NCBI GenBank assembly: GCA_907165275.2
Contig: OU015653.1
Coordinates: 898,001-962,000, forward strand
DNA length: 64,000 bases
Source of the DNA: Zygaena filipendulae
Taxonomy: Eukaryota > Arthropoda > Insecta > Lepidoptera > Zygaenidae
Reading direction: 5' to 3'
Shown here: piece by piece, positions 32,244 to 44,180 of the stretch
Numbering within the stretch: position 1 is the stretch's first letter
Layout: each line of letters begins with the position of its first letter
Made by a program: the position numbers and the translations under genes
Notes under the pieces: model-generated
What the model was told of the DNA's origin: nothing
Databases searched by the model: none
The model's input: the letters and a program-made list of their open reading frames with translations, nothing else

Positions 32244-32708
32244 TTTTTAGTTATGTGAAGGATTGGAATAGAGTAGTTATAGGCAGTGATATTGGAAGGT
32301 TCTGTTGTATTGTGTACAGCAAAGTATCGACTGTACACTTTTTGACAATGAAAATTCTACCTTTTTTTTAAACAAAAAAATTGCCTTCCAAGTATTTAAA
32401 AGATAATGCAGTAGGTACCAAATTATATTTTTATAGTAAACATAATATCTGAGATGACGTCTAAAGAGCTTCTATTGGTTCGGGCCAAGACTTATTTTTC
32501 TCTAATCTCGGTTAGTCTTCATACGAATATATGCTCAGTGGCGAGAAGATTCGTTTGAAAACTAACCGTATCGATTACCTTTAATGTGTAAATTTTACTT
32601 TTATTTTACTGACTTGTATAATTAAATCATTACTGTGTACGAATGGGTGTTTTCATTTATGTTTTGACAGTATTTATGAAGTATACCGTACACGGCACAG
32701 TTCTATAA

Positions 32709-32714
32709 AATAAA
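32709..32714 (+). terminator. Possible poly(A) signal AATAAA
   Basis: AATAAA about 1 kb after the zinc-finger stop codon, just before the SINE. An earlier AATAAA near 31922 lies inside the inverted-repeat element. Which one is used cannot be told from sequence alone. Confidence 0.3.
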
Positions 32715-32732
32715 TTAAAAATTAAAAATTTG

Positions 32733-32995
32733 ACGACCCGATTGGCGAAATGGTCACCATGCCTGCCCGCTAATCAAGAGGTTCCGGGTTCGATTCCCGG
32801 TGGGGGTGGACTTTGTGTGATGAACACAGGGTTCCATTTTCCAGTCTGGGTGTGTATATATATATATATCTATAGTATAATATATATGTAATAATATGTG
32901 TAGTATATACCACGTTTGCTTGGTATCCACGACAAAAGCCCATAGCTTAGTGTGGGATCAAGTAGATCTGTGTGTTGTGAAGTGGGTTATTATTA
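32733..32995 (+). mobile_element. tRNA-derived SINE, full-length copy
   Basis: Pol III promoter boxes are visible: box A-like TGGCGAAATGG (32743-32753) and box B GGTTCGATTCC (32787-32797). A tRNA-unrelated body, a (TA)n run and a 3' (TTA)n tail ending about 33005 follow. Copies occur at 25320-25525 and 40472-40712. It is not a functional tRNA: no cloverleaf can be drawn beyond the boxes. Confidence 0.75.
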
Positions 32996-33005
32996 TTATT
33001 ATTAA

Positions 33006-35170
33006 ATGCGCTGTTATGGTTTTGCGAATTTCGAGCCTCCCTCGGGAACTTTAAAAAGCGTCCTATGTTACTCAGGAATACAGAATACTGAAGCCTAGTA
33101 TAGTATTATATTATCTGTGCTGAAGCTTTCTATCAGTGATAGAATCGGTTCAGTAGTTCCAGAGAGAATGTACACCTACACTAAAAACCAGTGGCGAATT
33201 TACCAGCAGGCCGAATAGGCTGGAGCCTAAAGCAGTAGATTTTAGGGGCGGCAAATTTGGGGCCAAAATTTTACCAAAAAAACTATTTCTTGTGCAATCA
33301 TAACCAATGGAACTGACACATTAATCCACTATAGACAAGAGTAGGTATTATACAATTACTTTTTTATATTTTAAGACGGATAAAGCGATCCTTTGACTTA
33401 AAGTTCTGCTTCCGGTAGGCTGTTATCAGCAGGATCACATCTCGCTGGTTTTGATTTTGTTTTATCACAGTTTTATTTTATCACCTACAAGTTTTGTTAT
33501 ATGATTGCGCGGGTGAAATCTGTGACAGAAAACCAAAATAAGGCCAAGTTTCAATCCAAAGCGAAGCCAATAGAAATAGTGAGTCCGAAAATTTTTGCCA
33601 CTCGCGACCCTCACCCGTGGTTATATTCACAGGTTCACGGGGATGTTTTTTTATCCGTAGACCCACTGCAAAAGCACTGGCAGTGGGTTCACATTCCATA
33701 ATGTAGTCTCTTATAGATATTTTCAATAAAAAATATGGAACAGCCAGGTTACTCAACTTTGAACGCATTTCGTCAGACGCGCGATAATGCAACGGGTTGT
33801 TTGTTGAACTTTTATCTATTACTTAATAACTACGAAGAACAAGTAAATATGATTACCTATGTATGTATAAATTATTGTAACTAGAGGTGAGTTTGTACAT
33901 TGAAATCGTTAAAAAGGAAATCATGCAGAGGATTTATTTCAATCTGTACCTACGTTTGTTTCCAATATGTGCAAAACACTGGTAGTCTGTGTACCGCTAA
34001 ATTTAAAAATCGTCTCTTTGTTCTTCAATAAAAATCCCTGTGCTGTAGACCATAGGAAGACATGGGATACATAGGTCCAGTGGGTACTCTAGTCAGGGGC
34101 ATACCTACCGCCGTATCAGCGGTATCAATGAATACGTTAGAACGTGTGTAAGCAAAATTTAGTAAAATGTTATTTACAATGTCACTTAATATCGTGCTTC
34201 CTCGGAAAAAAACATAAAAAACGCATACGTGCCTATAGAGTTTTTACTTCAGAAATGACAAAAGTAAAAAAAGCAATCTATTGAAAAGTTGGCAACATCT
34301 TAGAGCCAACCTCAGGAGCCAACCCACACACGGTGCGGTGCGGCTCAGGTCAGGCGCCTGAGCGGCGCCGCTGCGGTATATAACATACAAAAATGCGTTG
34401 TGGCCACACGGCGCCTTGCGGCTAGCTCCGGCGCCGCGCCGCGCTCGCATCGTAGTCGAGACGACGAGATGGGTATGCCTTGGCTACTCTTTTTGTCAGC
34501 GCTGCGGCGCGCGGCGGCGCCGCGCTGCCCGTGTGGTCGCCCATGCGGCGAAATGGTTTGGGCTGCGGCGCCGCACCGCATCGTGTGCGTTGGCACTTAC
34601 ATCGGTTATTGCGGGATTCCCCCGTTTATCTAACTAGCAATAGCTCCCAGCGACGAAAATTAATGGTTCATTAGTTATTGACAACTTTAAGTAAGCATAG
34701 GGCGGTGCACCGCCTTCATTTGGGCCCCTCAACTAATTTTGATACAGGGCCCCTCCAAGGCACGCTACGCCACTGACTCTAAACGTCTCTCCTCACAGAG
34801 ATTTTGAACATCATTGAACTAGTCTTTATAGTTACAAAATAATAAGTGTTTGTGTGTGTGACTTAAACAAGCAAGTCACACTGCAGGCGGAAGTTGTTTG
34901 ATAGGTACCTACATAATTTGATTATTAAAATAAATCTTACAATTAAATTATAGTCATGTAACATACTATAGTATAGTATGTATTATACTATTATACTATA
35001 GTATTATAGGTAGGTACCTATAATACTGTTTATGTTAGACCACAGTTATACTTACCTACTTGTTGTTAGTAGGTTAGCGAAATAATTGTTATCATTAAGA
35101 GGTCGACCGAGAGACACGTATGTAGAATATACGTCGCGTAGGTACGTGACTGATTGATGTTAAATTATGT
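33006..35170. other. Intergenic stretch between the zinc-finger gene and GNMT
   Basis: It holds a degraded Helitron-like piece (about 33030-33180) and two hAT-like termini (CAGTGGCGAATTTACCAG at 33192 and, reversed, CAGTGGCGTAGCGTGCC ending 34774). A GC-rich block (34290-34610) gives several overlapping short frames on both strands, typical of GC-rich non-coding DNA. There is no supported exon. Confidence 0.4.
33192..34774. mobile_element. Possible hAT remnant(s)
   Basis: The left end starts CAGTGGCGAATTTACC and the right end, reversed, starts CAGTGGCGTAGCGTGCC. They share only the first eight bases and the flanking 8-mers do not match well, so these may be ends of two different hAT elements rather than one. 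Confidence 0.35.
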
Positions 35171-35179
35171 AGTATAGAG

Positions 35180-35186
35180 TATAAAA
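35180..35186 (+). promoter_or_regulatory. TATA box candidate upstream of GNMT
   Basis: TATAAAA in 'AGAGTATAAAACCGG', followed about 30 bases later by unique-looking sequence. It lies 0.9 kb before the GNMT ATG, so it would imply a long or spliced leader. It could drive GNMT or an unrelated transcript. Confidence 0.35.
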
Positions 35187-36099
35187 CCGGTGTATAGATT
35201 GCACGCTTTTTTTGCTAACGGTATCGCGTGTGCGTATGTGGTCCTTCGAGTTATGCGAGTCTCGAATCTCATACATCAGTTGTTGTCGTGAAGCATTTCG
35301 GACCGGTATTGCATCATACCTACCATCTTTATCACATACCTATAGTGAGTCGTGCATATTATAATCTAGTTTATTTTTTATTTACTATCACTCTTTCCTA
35401 GTGCAGTGCAGTTTTATCGTCATTTTGAAATGTGATAACGGCAATTTTATAGATTAAAAAAGTTTTTTTAGTAGTTTTTATTAGGCTACCTAAAAAAAAT
35501 AGGTAATATCCAGGCTGTTTTTCATTTTGGTTTGGTTCGAAGTTATTTTGCTATACCTACATTATTAGAGGGGATTATTTAACATCTATTTTCAAAACTA
35601 AAATGATTTCAGGAATATTTGGGATACCTACCTACCTTCGTGTTATATAGGTAGTTATACTTCAAACGTTACCTTAAACCCGAATAGTGGAGGAGCTTAC
35701 ACGTATGTTGACTTGTTTACCAGACGTCGTGGGTTCGAATCTCACAAGGGGAAGACTAATACCAATTACCAACCTACTTGTAAATTGAAATATACATAAT
35801 ATATTATATAAAATTACAGTACGTACTTGTTTGCGAAGTCTGTAGTAGAATAGCTCAGAAACCATATAGGTAGAATCTTCGTTTACAACTATAATCGAGA
35901 TAATATCTAAAAAAAAAACTACCTAGGTATCTGATAAATCCAGGAGCACGATTCCGTTCATGAAAACATACTCGCCTAGATACTCGTAATAAGTCCTCGT
36001 GACAGAGTTATGTGGGAAGACCCTTAACGATAGGTACCTGCTGCTTTTGTAGTATTGGCTCTCTGAATAACAAAAACTCCCACTTTGTAGCATTAAACA

Positions 36100-39000
36100 A
36101 TGTCGGCGGACAAAGTTTTCCACGCGCGGTCTGAAGGTATACCCTCGGAGGGTGTGAAGGACCAGTACGCAGACGGCAAAGCTGCCAAGGTGTGGAAGAA
36201 GTTTATTGGAGACAGCAATGAGCGGACGCAGAACTACAAAGACTTCCTCATCGGACTGTTGAAGAAACATAACTGCGAGAGCGTCCTGGACGCTGCCTGT
36301 GGCACTGGGTAAGGTATAGTACGAGTACAATACGTAGCTATAGCCAAAATATATTAATGACCTAGTAAGAAAAGCGACACTTTGCCCCCGCCAACTTTGT
36401 ACCCCGCCGCGCCCCGCCGCAATGTAGCAACGAGCCTAGAGGTAAAAGCGGTATAGGCTTTTGTTTCTGTGTAGGTATGCTGAAAATAAAAATATACTAT
36501 ACTGCTTATATACGGAGGCAAATAAGTCAAAAACTGACCACAAAAGTAGTTAGATTGAGATTCAACACTTTTCAGAAGAAATTAAAATCTCTTGACCCCA
36601 TCTTGACCCTTTGGTATAACGATTGTATGTACCTACTCGTACCTATCTATTTCGTACCTACCTAGATTACAATAGCTGCTAGTTATTTTAACACACGTGT
36701 AAACGTAGTCATCCGTGCTAAATCGATTGCCTTTATAGGTTTTTAAATAATTATGTACCTACATATCTAATATATACAAAACTCTACTTAGGTACCTACT
36801 TATGCATACACCTATAGAGTCGTCTCGTTGCCTTTCACTTTCTTTAAGCCTAGTTTGCACCTAACGAACATGGAGTTCAGAAATCGGTTGTGTTTCTATG
36901 CGGAGGAATGTTACAAATTATCTACGTGTCGGCACGTCCTTTGTTGGTGTCTTGCGTGTTCTCTTTTCATGATATAATTTTATCTTTATTGGATGATATA
37001 CTGTTTTTATTAGGTATTCAAGACGAGAACATAGAATTAGAATTGATACCCTCCATAAATTAATACCATTGTGTCAAAAGTTCGTTAGGATAGATTCCGG
37101 CGTATGAAAATCAAAATTCTATTTAGTCCGTCAGTTAGATAATAAAATATAATAGACCCGTATTTTTTTACTTTTTCAAATTATTGAAAAAATACTAAGA
37201 TAAAACGCATTAAAGTTTAGGAGAGGGGCTCTTGAGTCTGGACGTCATAACGGCGTGACATCACGTGACATTTCGACGACGAGATATCTCCGTTATTTAT
37301 TAACTAGCTGTGCCCTGCGGTTTCACCCGCGTGAAACGTTTTTATGTAACAATTTTTTTTCCCGACATCCGATTTCAATGCAACATAGCCTATATCTAGC
37401 TCCAGGCTAAGCTAAATCTACCTGTGAAAAATGAAAACCGCATGACAATCCGTTCAGTAGATTCGAAGATTATCGCAAACAGACAGACAGACAGACAGAA
37501 AAGAATTTTAAAAACTTTTTTTTCGTGATTAGTTACTCTTCTTTTATCGTCCCCTGTCAATTTTCGTTAAAAATATTCATGTACAAAATCGCGGATTCTA
37601 ATCTTTTATTATTATAGTAATAATAGATTACGTAAAAATTAAAAATTACTTGTCCAATATTTTTTATTATTCTGATTAAAAACTAAATTGATTGACAACG
37701 AAGCATTAGAGAGTTACTAAAGCGTTATGTCGGATTGATATCTCCAAACCTCCACACCTAGGTACTGTGTCTGTACTCGCAAGTTGAACTGTGAATGCGT
37801 TTCAGCATAGACTCGATGATGTTGGTGGACGAGGGTTTCAAAGTGGTGTCGGTGGACGCGTCAGACAAGATGTTGATGCACGCACTCAAAGCCCGGTGGG
37901 AGAAACGGAAGGACCCCAAGTACGACAATGAGTGGAGTTAGTGAAGTACATATCTATTTTTTATACTTACACAGAATTTTTTTAAGTTTATGGTTTTAGT
38001 TAATTAGTATTTTTCAGTATTCTTCGTAGTTTCGACTAATGGCCAACCACGCCAACGTGAAAAATTAATCCTGTAGGTACGTATATATATTCCTAGGTCT
38101 ACTGTTGCGTGCGACAAACACCTACTTTCGATTATGATGACAAATCCGGACCAAGGTTCGATTCCCACCTCGACAGGACGCCAACCCTCTTTTATAGGGA
38201 CTCCCGTAAAAAATATTATAAACATAGGTAGGTATAACTATTAAATATTATTTACACCTACTGCAGCAAAATAGGACGAAGATCCCTTGCAGGCTTTTAA
38301 TTTCGTAGGGTTCTGGAACTCGTATTAATGTTCATTTATTTACTTAAGTAATTTTAACATCTCCACTCCTTTACAGTTATCGAAGAAGCGAATTGGGAGA
38401 CACTAGTGCGAGACCTCCAGGCAGTGTTGCCGGGGAAATTGTTCGACGCGGTCATTTGCCTGGGGAACTCCTTCGCCCATCTGCTGGACGACCACGGAGA
38501 CCAGAGGGTCCAGCGGGCGGCGCTCGAGAATTTCGCCAAGTGTCTGAAGCCTGGCGGTCTGCTGTTCATAGACCACAGAAACTACGATGCCATGATCGAC
38601 AGCGGCGCTACGCCTGGTCATTCTATTTATTATAACGTGAGTAATTCTATAGTTCTATTCTTAGTTCCATAGTTCCGAGGCCCGACTTTCAAACAACGGC
38701 AGTGCTGGCGAATCCACATTGACGCAGATATTTTACGCTGATTACGCTGATGTTATAGTAATTTAATCAGTTAACAGTCTTCCTCAGACTTTTGGGATCT
38801 GATCGTGAAAACTTTGAGCTGGATTACCTATTTTAAAACCTTAATAGCTTTTAGGATTGTTAACCAAACGCCAAAACCGGAATCTTTGTAATTTCGTCAA
38901 AGTACAACGCACGCACTTTGACGATTTTTTGTATTGTACTTACCTACCTAACTATAGTTGATCCGTCAAACAATGATATTTTTATTGAGTGTGTACCTAC

Positions 39001-41689
39001 GTAGTTACATGTACCTACTTAAGTAGGTATCTATAGCTTATGCGCTTATTACACAATTTAGGGCTCTAAATCGGATACAATTTAGGGTCGGTGAGTGAGA
39101 GAGAGAGAGAGCGAGTAATCACACTACACTAAATTGTAGGTACCCTAAATCGACTGCTGTAGGGTAAAGTAACCTTTAATGGTAATGATTTAGAGCCCTG
39201 AATTGGTGTCTTGAAGTTGCAAGGTGTAATAAGCGCTTTAATCGGCATTATTGTATGCTCGGAGGTGTCGTAAGACGATCGATCGATCGCCAACTTAGGT
39301 AACTATAAAATAAATGAATTTAATTTAATGAAATTATATTTTTTTGTAGAATTCTTATTTTTTGTTACGAGTCATACAAAACTAAAAAATATTAATTAGT
39401 TATACAATACCTAACAACCAACAAATAGATAGGTACCTACACACTGCACAGTAAGTAGTCGGTGTACATTATACACGATTTCTCCTATCCAGTATTCAGT
39501 GAAGTTGATAATGTTTTACCTTACATCATAAATATTATTGATAGAATTATGACCTATGACCAATTCGATATTATTATAACGATTGAGTCGATAGTTAATA
39601 AACACATTATTTATTTAGAGTTTGCGTTATCAAAGGTTACGTTATTACAACGAGTTCCCGTCGTCAGGCACAGTTTTATTCCCTGGATTATACAAAATAT
39701 CTGCCAGAAAATTTCTCAAGTGTTCGTGGATGGCCAAATACAAAACCGGGGACTATGGACTATGGTACTCAAATAATGGAAAAAATGAACAATAAAAATA
39801 GGTTTTCTACTCACGAATAACATGTAGTCGCACAGCCCCCTTAGCCAAGTTGACAATATATGATTGTTAACGCTATAGAAAACTGCCGGTGTGTTCCGGC
39901 AGCCCCACTTGAAAGCCAGTTCCCATCCTCATTCCAGGTCGGCAACGCACCTGCATGCCTTCTGGTGTTGCAGATGTCTGTGGGCGGCGGTAATCACTTA
40001 CCATCAGGTGTACCACTTGCCCGTTTGCCCTCTATGACATAAAAAAAAAAAAAAAAAACTAAGGAACATAATATCGTCACGTCGCGTCGTCTAGAAAAGT
40101 TTGACTTTTGATTTGACGATTTTACGTGGCTACTTAGGTATGTGACTATGTTGATACGTTCCTTGTTTTTTGTAGCATTAACCTAACCATCATAGACTGT
40201 CAATTTGTCTTAGAAGGGGCAGCTTCTAAATCGATAAGGGTCTCCATTTGTTGAATATCTATTACCTTATTTTCCAGTGCAAATACCCGGTGGACATCAA
40301 GACCTCAGTGCTGGTGGTGCGCGGCAAGCCGGAGCTGGTGACGCTCGACTACTGCATAGACGCGACCTCTGACGGGGAAACTAATGAGCCTAGGTAAGAC
40401 CCGACAGCTACGAGACTGACTGACCGATATGCTGAGGTCAGCGGCCCCCTTAGCCAAGTTGACTATCTATAATAATAATAATCCACATCACAACACACAG
40501 ATCTACTTGATCCCACAGTAAGCTATATATTATTAGCTGGTGTCGAGGAAACCAAGCAAGCGTGGTATATACTACATAGAATTACTTATAATATAAACAC
40601 ACCCAGACCGAAAAAGGGAACCCTGTGTTCATCGCACAAAGTCCGCCCCCGCCGGGAATCGAACCCGGAACCCCTTTATTAGCGGGTAGGCATGGTAACC
40701 TCTGCGCCAATTTTTTTTTTAATAATTACTAGCTGGAGCCCGCGGTAACGCTCGTGTTAACTCTTTCACCGCCATGTTTTTAGGTGGCCATGCCATAACT
40801 TACCTCCAGCGCCACACGTTTTAGGCATGATTTCTTAGTGTTGGGAATGCTTACAACGGATAATTATATTTAAATCTAAAAAATATAAAACTACAAGGAT
40901 TGTGTACGTGTGTGTGTGTGTGCTATAAGTATACACGTAATCTGAGTTCTGTACTTTAATTAACAATTAGGTAAATGAATGAAAAGTGCAGTGGTTTGTT
41001 GGTAACGGAATATTACGTGTCTAAAGCCAGGCGCACGTCTTTCCTAGATCGTGATATTACGGGGATGGCGTTGAGAGGGTTAATGTAGACGCAGTATGCA
41101 GATTTATCTATGTATCGCTTGAGTAATAAAGGCGTGAAAGCGTAACAAACAACCAAACTCAAGTTCTCATTTAAATTATTGATTAGCATTACATAAGCAT
41201 TTTAGTTGGGTGTGACTTCTTGTTTTTTATTCATTGGCTTACAATCAGATCGAATCTTTCGTTAGACGGCTTTCACTGTGTTGACTTTGAATCACAATGA
41301 CTCCGTCAATATTAGAATAGAATGCCACAATAAAACAAATACAGAGGTGTAACTTAAACCATGGACCAATTAAACTAGATTAGTCCATGTTTAAACTAAA
41401 TAATATGGAGAATTTACACTCAGGACACTCAGCATGTGCTGCCGATTTTCAGTGGCGAGGAGAGACGGCTAATATGTACACAAGCAGCTCTCTTAATATG
41501 TATTTGTTTGTGTATTGCAGTGAGTTCCGGTTATGCTACTACCCTCACAAGCTGGCGAACTTCACAAAAATGCTGGACGACGCGTTCGGGAACACGGCAA
41601 AGCACTACATCTATGCGGACTTCAAGCCCATCGGCCAGGTTCCCACACCCTGCTACTACATCCACGTCATGGAGAAGCCTACCAAATAA
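36100..41689 (+). CDS. Gnmt: Glycine N-methyltransferase, 5 exons
   Basis: A cytosolic enzyme that transfers a methyl group from S-adenosylmethionine to glycine, giving sarcosine, and so buffers the SAM/SAH ratio. Exons: 36100-36308, 37806-37936, 38377-38636, 40278-40393, 41521-41689. All phases close, giving 294 residues, the usual length. The SAM-binding motif VLDAACGTG is at residues 62-70, split by intron 1. The next exon carries SVDASDKML, followed by WIIEEANW across intron 2. CLGNSFAHL and [10 protein letters not shown] follow, and the C-terminus ends [12 protein letters not shown]. The N-terminal Tyr23 matches the active-site tyrosine region of the family. All these are strong matches to animal GNMT as remembered. 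Introns 1-4 hold a CRE-MITE with a nested Helitron, a MITE, a LINE-like tail and a SINE. The start is the first ATG (AACAATGTCG context). Confidence 0.93.
37090..37700. mobile_element. CRE-MITE copy 5, split by a Helitron-like element (GNMT intron 1)
   Basis: Left part 37090-37302 ('AAATTCTATTTAGTCCGTCA', 'AAACGCATTAAAGTTTAGG') and right part about 37615-37700 ('TGTCCAATATTTTTTATTA') are the two halves of one MITE. The central octamer is degenerate (GGACGTCA). Confidence 0.6.
37303..37614 (-). mobile_element. Helitron-like element nested in CRE-MITE copy 5
   Basis: It starts ACTAGCTGTGCCCTGCGGTTTCACCCGCG and carries the longer-subfamily body ('CATAGCCTATATCTAGCTCC') and a (CAGA)n run. It lies within the MITE, so it is the younger insertion. 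The 5' boundary is approximate. Confidence 0.55.
39042..39236. mobile_element. MITE with about 31-bp inverted ends (GNMT intron 3)
   Basis: The left arm GCGCTTATTACACAATTTAG (39042 on) pairs with the right arm ending GTGTAATAAGCGC (39236). The internal ends 'AGGGCTCTAAATC' and 'GATTTAGAGCCCT' also pair. A (GA)n run lies in the core. Confidence 0.6.
39833..40058 (+). mobile_element. LINE/SINE-like 3' tail with poly-A (GNMT intron 3)
   Basis: The segment contains 'GGTCGGCAACGCACCTGCAT', 'CGGTAATCACTTACCATCAG' and ends in a long A run (40041-40058). It matches, from memory, a common lepidopteran non-LTR retrotransposon 3' end. It begins with 'AGCCCCCTTAGCCAAGTTGA', which also occurs at 29052 and 40442. 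Confidence 0.5.
40472..40712 (-). mobile_element. tRNA-derived SINE, reverse copy (GNMT intron 4)
   Basis: Box B complement GGAATCGAACC is at 40655-40665 and the box A complement is in 'CATGGTAACCTCTGCGCCA' (about 40690-40708). The (ATA)n tail at 40472 marks the 3' end. Confidence 0.75.
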
Positions 41690-41767
41690 TAGTTATTATT
41701 ATAATTATTATAAAGCTCGGACATCAAATGTGTTAATAGTACTTGTAGTAAATATTGTTATGTTTTT

Positions 41768-41773
41768 AATAAA
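41768..41773 (+). terminator. Poly(A) signal of GNMT
   Basis: AATAAA 79 bases after the GNMT stop codon and 25 bases before a Helitron-like insertion. This gives a short 3' UTR. Confidence 0.6.
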
Positions 41774-41797
41774 CGTTTTTACCAAATTTTATTTTGT

Positions 41798-41955
41798 ACT
41801 AGCTGTGCCTCGCAGTTTCACCCGCGGTAATTTCGGAGTTCCCGCAGCAATTCCGGGATAAAAATTACCCTATGTCCTTCTCTGTACTCCTGATAACGTG
41901 CATGCCAAATTTCATCCAAATCCGTTCAGCCGTTTTTGCGTGATTGAGTAAACGT
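41798..41955 (-). mobile_element. Helitron-like element just past GNMT
   Basis: It starts ACTAGCTGTGCCTCGCAGTTTCACCCGCGG and the body runs to 'CGTTTTTGCGTGATTGAGTA'. A second, older body (41960-42135) of the 'TATAGCCTATAACC' subfamily with a (CAGA)n run follows. Confidence 0.6.
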
Positions 41956-42322
41956 ATGCGAGGATAAGAGCTCGAAAGCGCATTTTCATCCGACTTGCTT
42001 CAAATTTATCGTCACTGCTTAGCTCCTATGTGTCTTAGCGTTATGTTATATAGCCTATAACCTGTACCAAGTTTGGTTAAAATCCCATCAGTAGTTTTTG
42101 ACCCATGCGTGCACATACAGACAGACAGACAGACAAAAAATGTATTGATTGCATTTTTGGCATCAGTGTCGATCACCATTCATCCTCCAATATTAATTTT
42201 GAATGTACATATATTCAATGTACAGATTTGACCTCTCTACAGTTTTATTACAAGTATAGATTAATTACCCACCTACCTATTTACTGTGATATTTTTCTAT
42301 CTCTCTACTTCAATATTATAAA

Positions 42323-42507
42323 CTAGCTGTTCCCCGCGGTTTCACCCGCGATAATTTCGGAGTTTCCGCAGGAATTCAAGGACACAAAGTACCCTATGTC
42401 CTTTTCTGTACCTCTGATAACGTGTAGGTATGCTTAATTTCATGATGATTGGTGACGTGAAAGCGTAACAAGCAAACTCACTTTCGCATTCATAATAGTA
42501 AGGAATC
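42323..42507 (-). mobile_element. Helitron-like element
   Basis: Full-length reverse copy: ACTAGCTGTTCCCCGCGGTTTCACCCGCG at the 3' end and the complement of TCCTTACTATTATGAATGCG at the 5' end. Confidence 0.7.
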
Positions 42508-42509
42508 GC

Positions 42510-44180
42510 CTGAAAAAATCGACAGACCAGGAGCAGTAAAAGGTTCCGTATTGAGGAAGAATGTGCACCGTTTAAATGCAAAATCTGCAATCCTAAAGCC
42601 CGCTCCATCACGCGAGAATCTTGCCAGAACGCGAGAAAACCACGAGAAACGGCGGAGAACATCGGCTCCACATTTACATGTTATAAAACAAAGTCCTGCG
42701 CCGCGTCTGTCTCTCTGTTCGCGATAAACTCAAAAACCGGCCAAGTGCGTGTCGCACTTCGCACATTTAGGATTCCGTACCAAATGTAGAATAAGAGAGA
42801 AGAAAATTATAGAATTTCATAGAAAAACATCAAGTTCATCAATATGTTGGTATTTTGGTTTATTGGGTAGGTATAGGTAGGTATAGTAGTATGTTATTAA
42901 CTCCTCACTAACCATTTATGGACTTAATGTCTGAAATAAAGATTTTATTATTATTATTATTATTATAGTTTATCCTGGAATTCCCGCGGGAACTCCGAAG
43001 TTACTGCAGGCGAAACCGCGGGAGGCAGCTAGTAATACCTATTATTAATAGTAATTTAATGTAATTAATAGTAATAATAGTAATAATAGTTAATAGTAAT
43101 AATAGTAATAATAATTTAATTAATAGTAATAACTATTATTAATCTCTGGAACAGAACTGATTCTAAAAATCCTTTCATTGATAGGAAGCTGTGACTGTAG
43201 TAAGTATCCCTGAGTGTCATGGAGTTTTCTAATTTCTCAAGAGAGTTTCAAAATTCAGGCGGCAAAAACAGCCTGAATTTCGACATGTTAATAAATAATC
43301 AACGTTTCAAAATAACTCAAAAATTTTGGAACCAACAACTTATCACATTTATACCCCATACCATTATATCTACAATGATTCATAGAATGCATCGTGTGAA
43401 AAACCGATAATACTGTGACAGACAGACAAATGGACAGAATGATTACTGAACCCTAAAAATTGTCTATTAAAACTGTGCTTTACCACATCTATGGATTACA
43501 ATGTTTAAAAAAAATTATAAGTTATGTTTAAGTTCTTCACTGTACAATAATTATTATCACTAGCTATTTAAGAACCATGGAATCAAAATAATGAATTAGA
43601 AACTTGAAACTTCTATTGAATAAGTCAAAAACCAGGCCATAAATAGGGTTTCCACAAATGATATTATAAATATCATTGGTTTCCACCAAAGACATTCTAT
43701 ACAATATATAATTCGTTTCCACTGTTGACTTGCTTGAAGGGGCTTCACCGAGCCAGACTAAAACTACTCATAAGAATCTTGTTATCTTCAAAGATTCAAT
43801 TAAAAACGTGGTTATATTCTGTTTGATAAAATTGATGGAGGGACATGTCATTAATTGTCTGTCACAAATCACAATTGGTCACAGAATGAAAAAAATGCAA
43901 AGACGTACTTCTGATGATTTCCGTGTTTAACATGTAGTGACTATACTATCTTTGGTATATGATTTTTTATAGTTCGATTCCTACAAAGGTAAAAAATAAA
44001 ATATAAAACAAATAAATAAATAAACAATATTTAAAAAATGGAAATAATTTACTTTTCAGGAAGGATGTGATAAAAAGAATTTAATTAAAAACAACACAGT
44101 TGCAAACATTATAACTTATTATGTGTCTTGAGGCCTTATAGGTAAGAATTAATTCTAAGAACTATATTAATACAAGCCAC
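42510..44180. other. Intergenic stretch between GNMT and Sec61 gamma
   Basis: It contains (TTA)n runs (42946-42965), a Helitron-like 3' end at 42965-43034, TAATAG repeats (43040-43140) and a decayed Helitron body (43140-43280). No exon was recognised. The 3' UTR of Sec61 gamma (minus strand) probably covers part of 43.9-44.18 kb. Confidence 0.4.

Noticed and set aside
32733..32810. tRNA gene
   Set aside because: Box A and box B are present, but there is no cloverleaf, the same sequence recurs three times with a common tail, and one copy is truncated. It is a SINE.
34244..34640. Several overlapping frames of 60-80 codons in a GC-rich block
   Set aside because: Open in many frames on both strands with Arg/Ala-rich content, as expected from GC-rich non-coding DNA. 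No splice-linked partner.
38140..38180. Possible second SINE or tRNA relic in GNMT intron 2 (AAGGTTCGATTCCCACC)
   Set aside because: Box B alone, with no convincing box A at the right distance and no second copy. Not enough to call.
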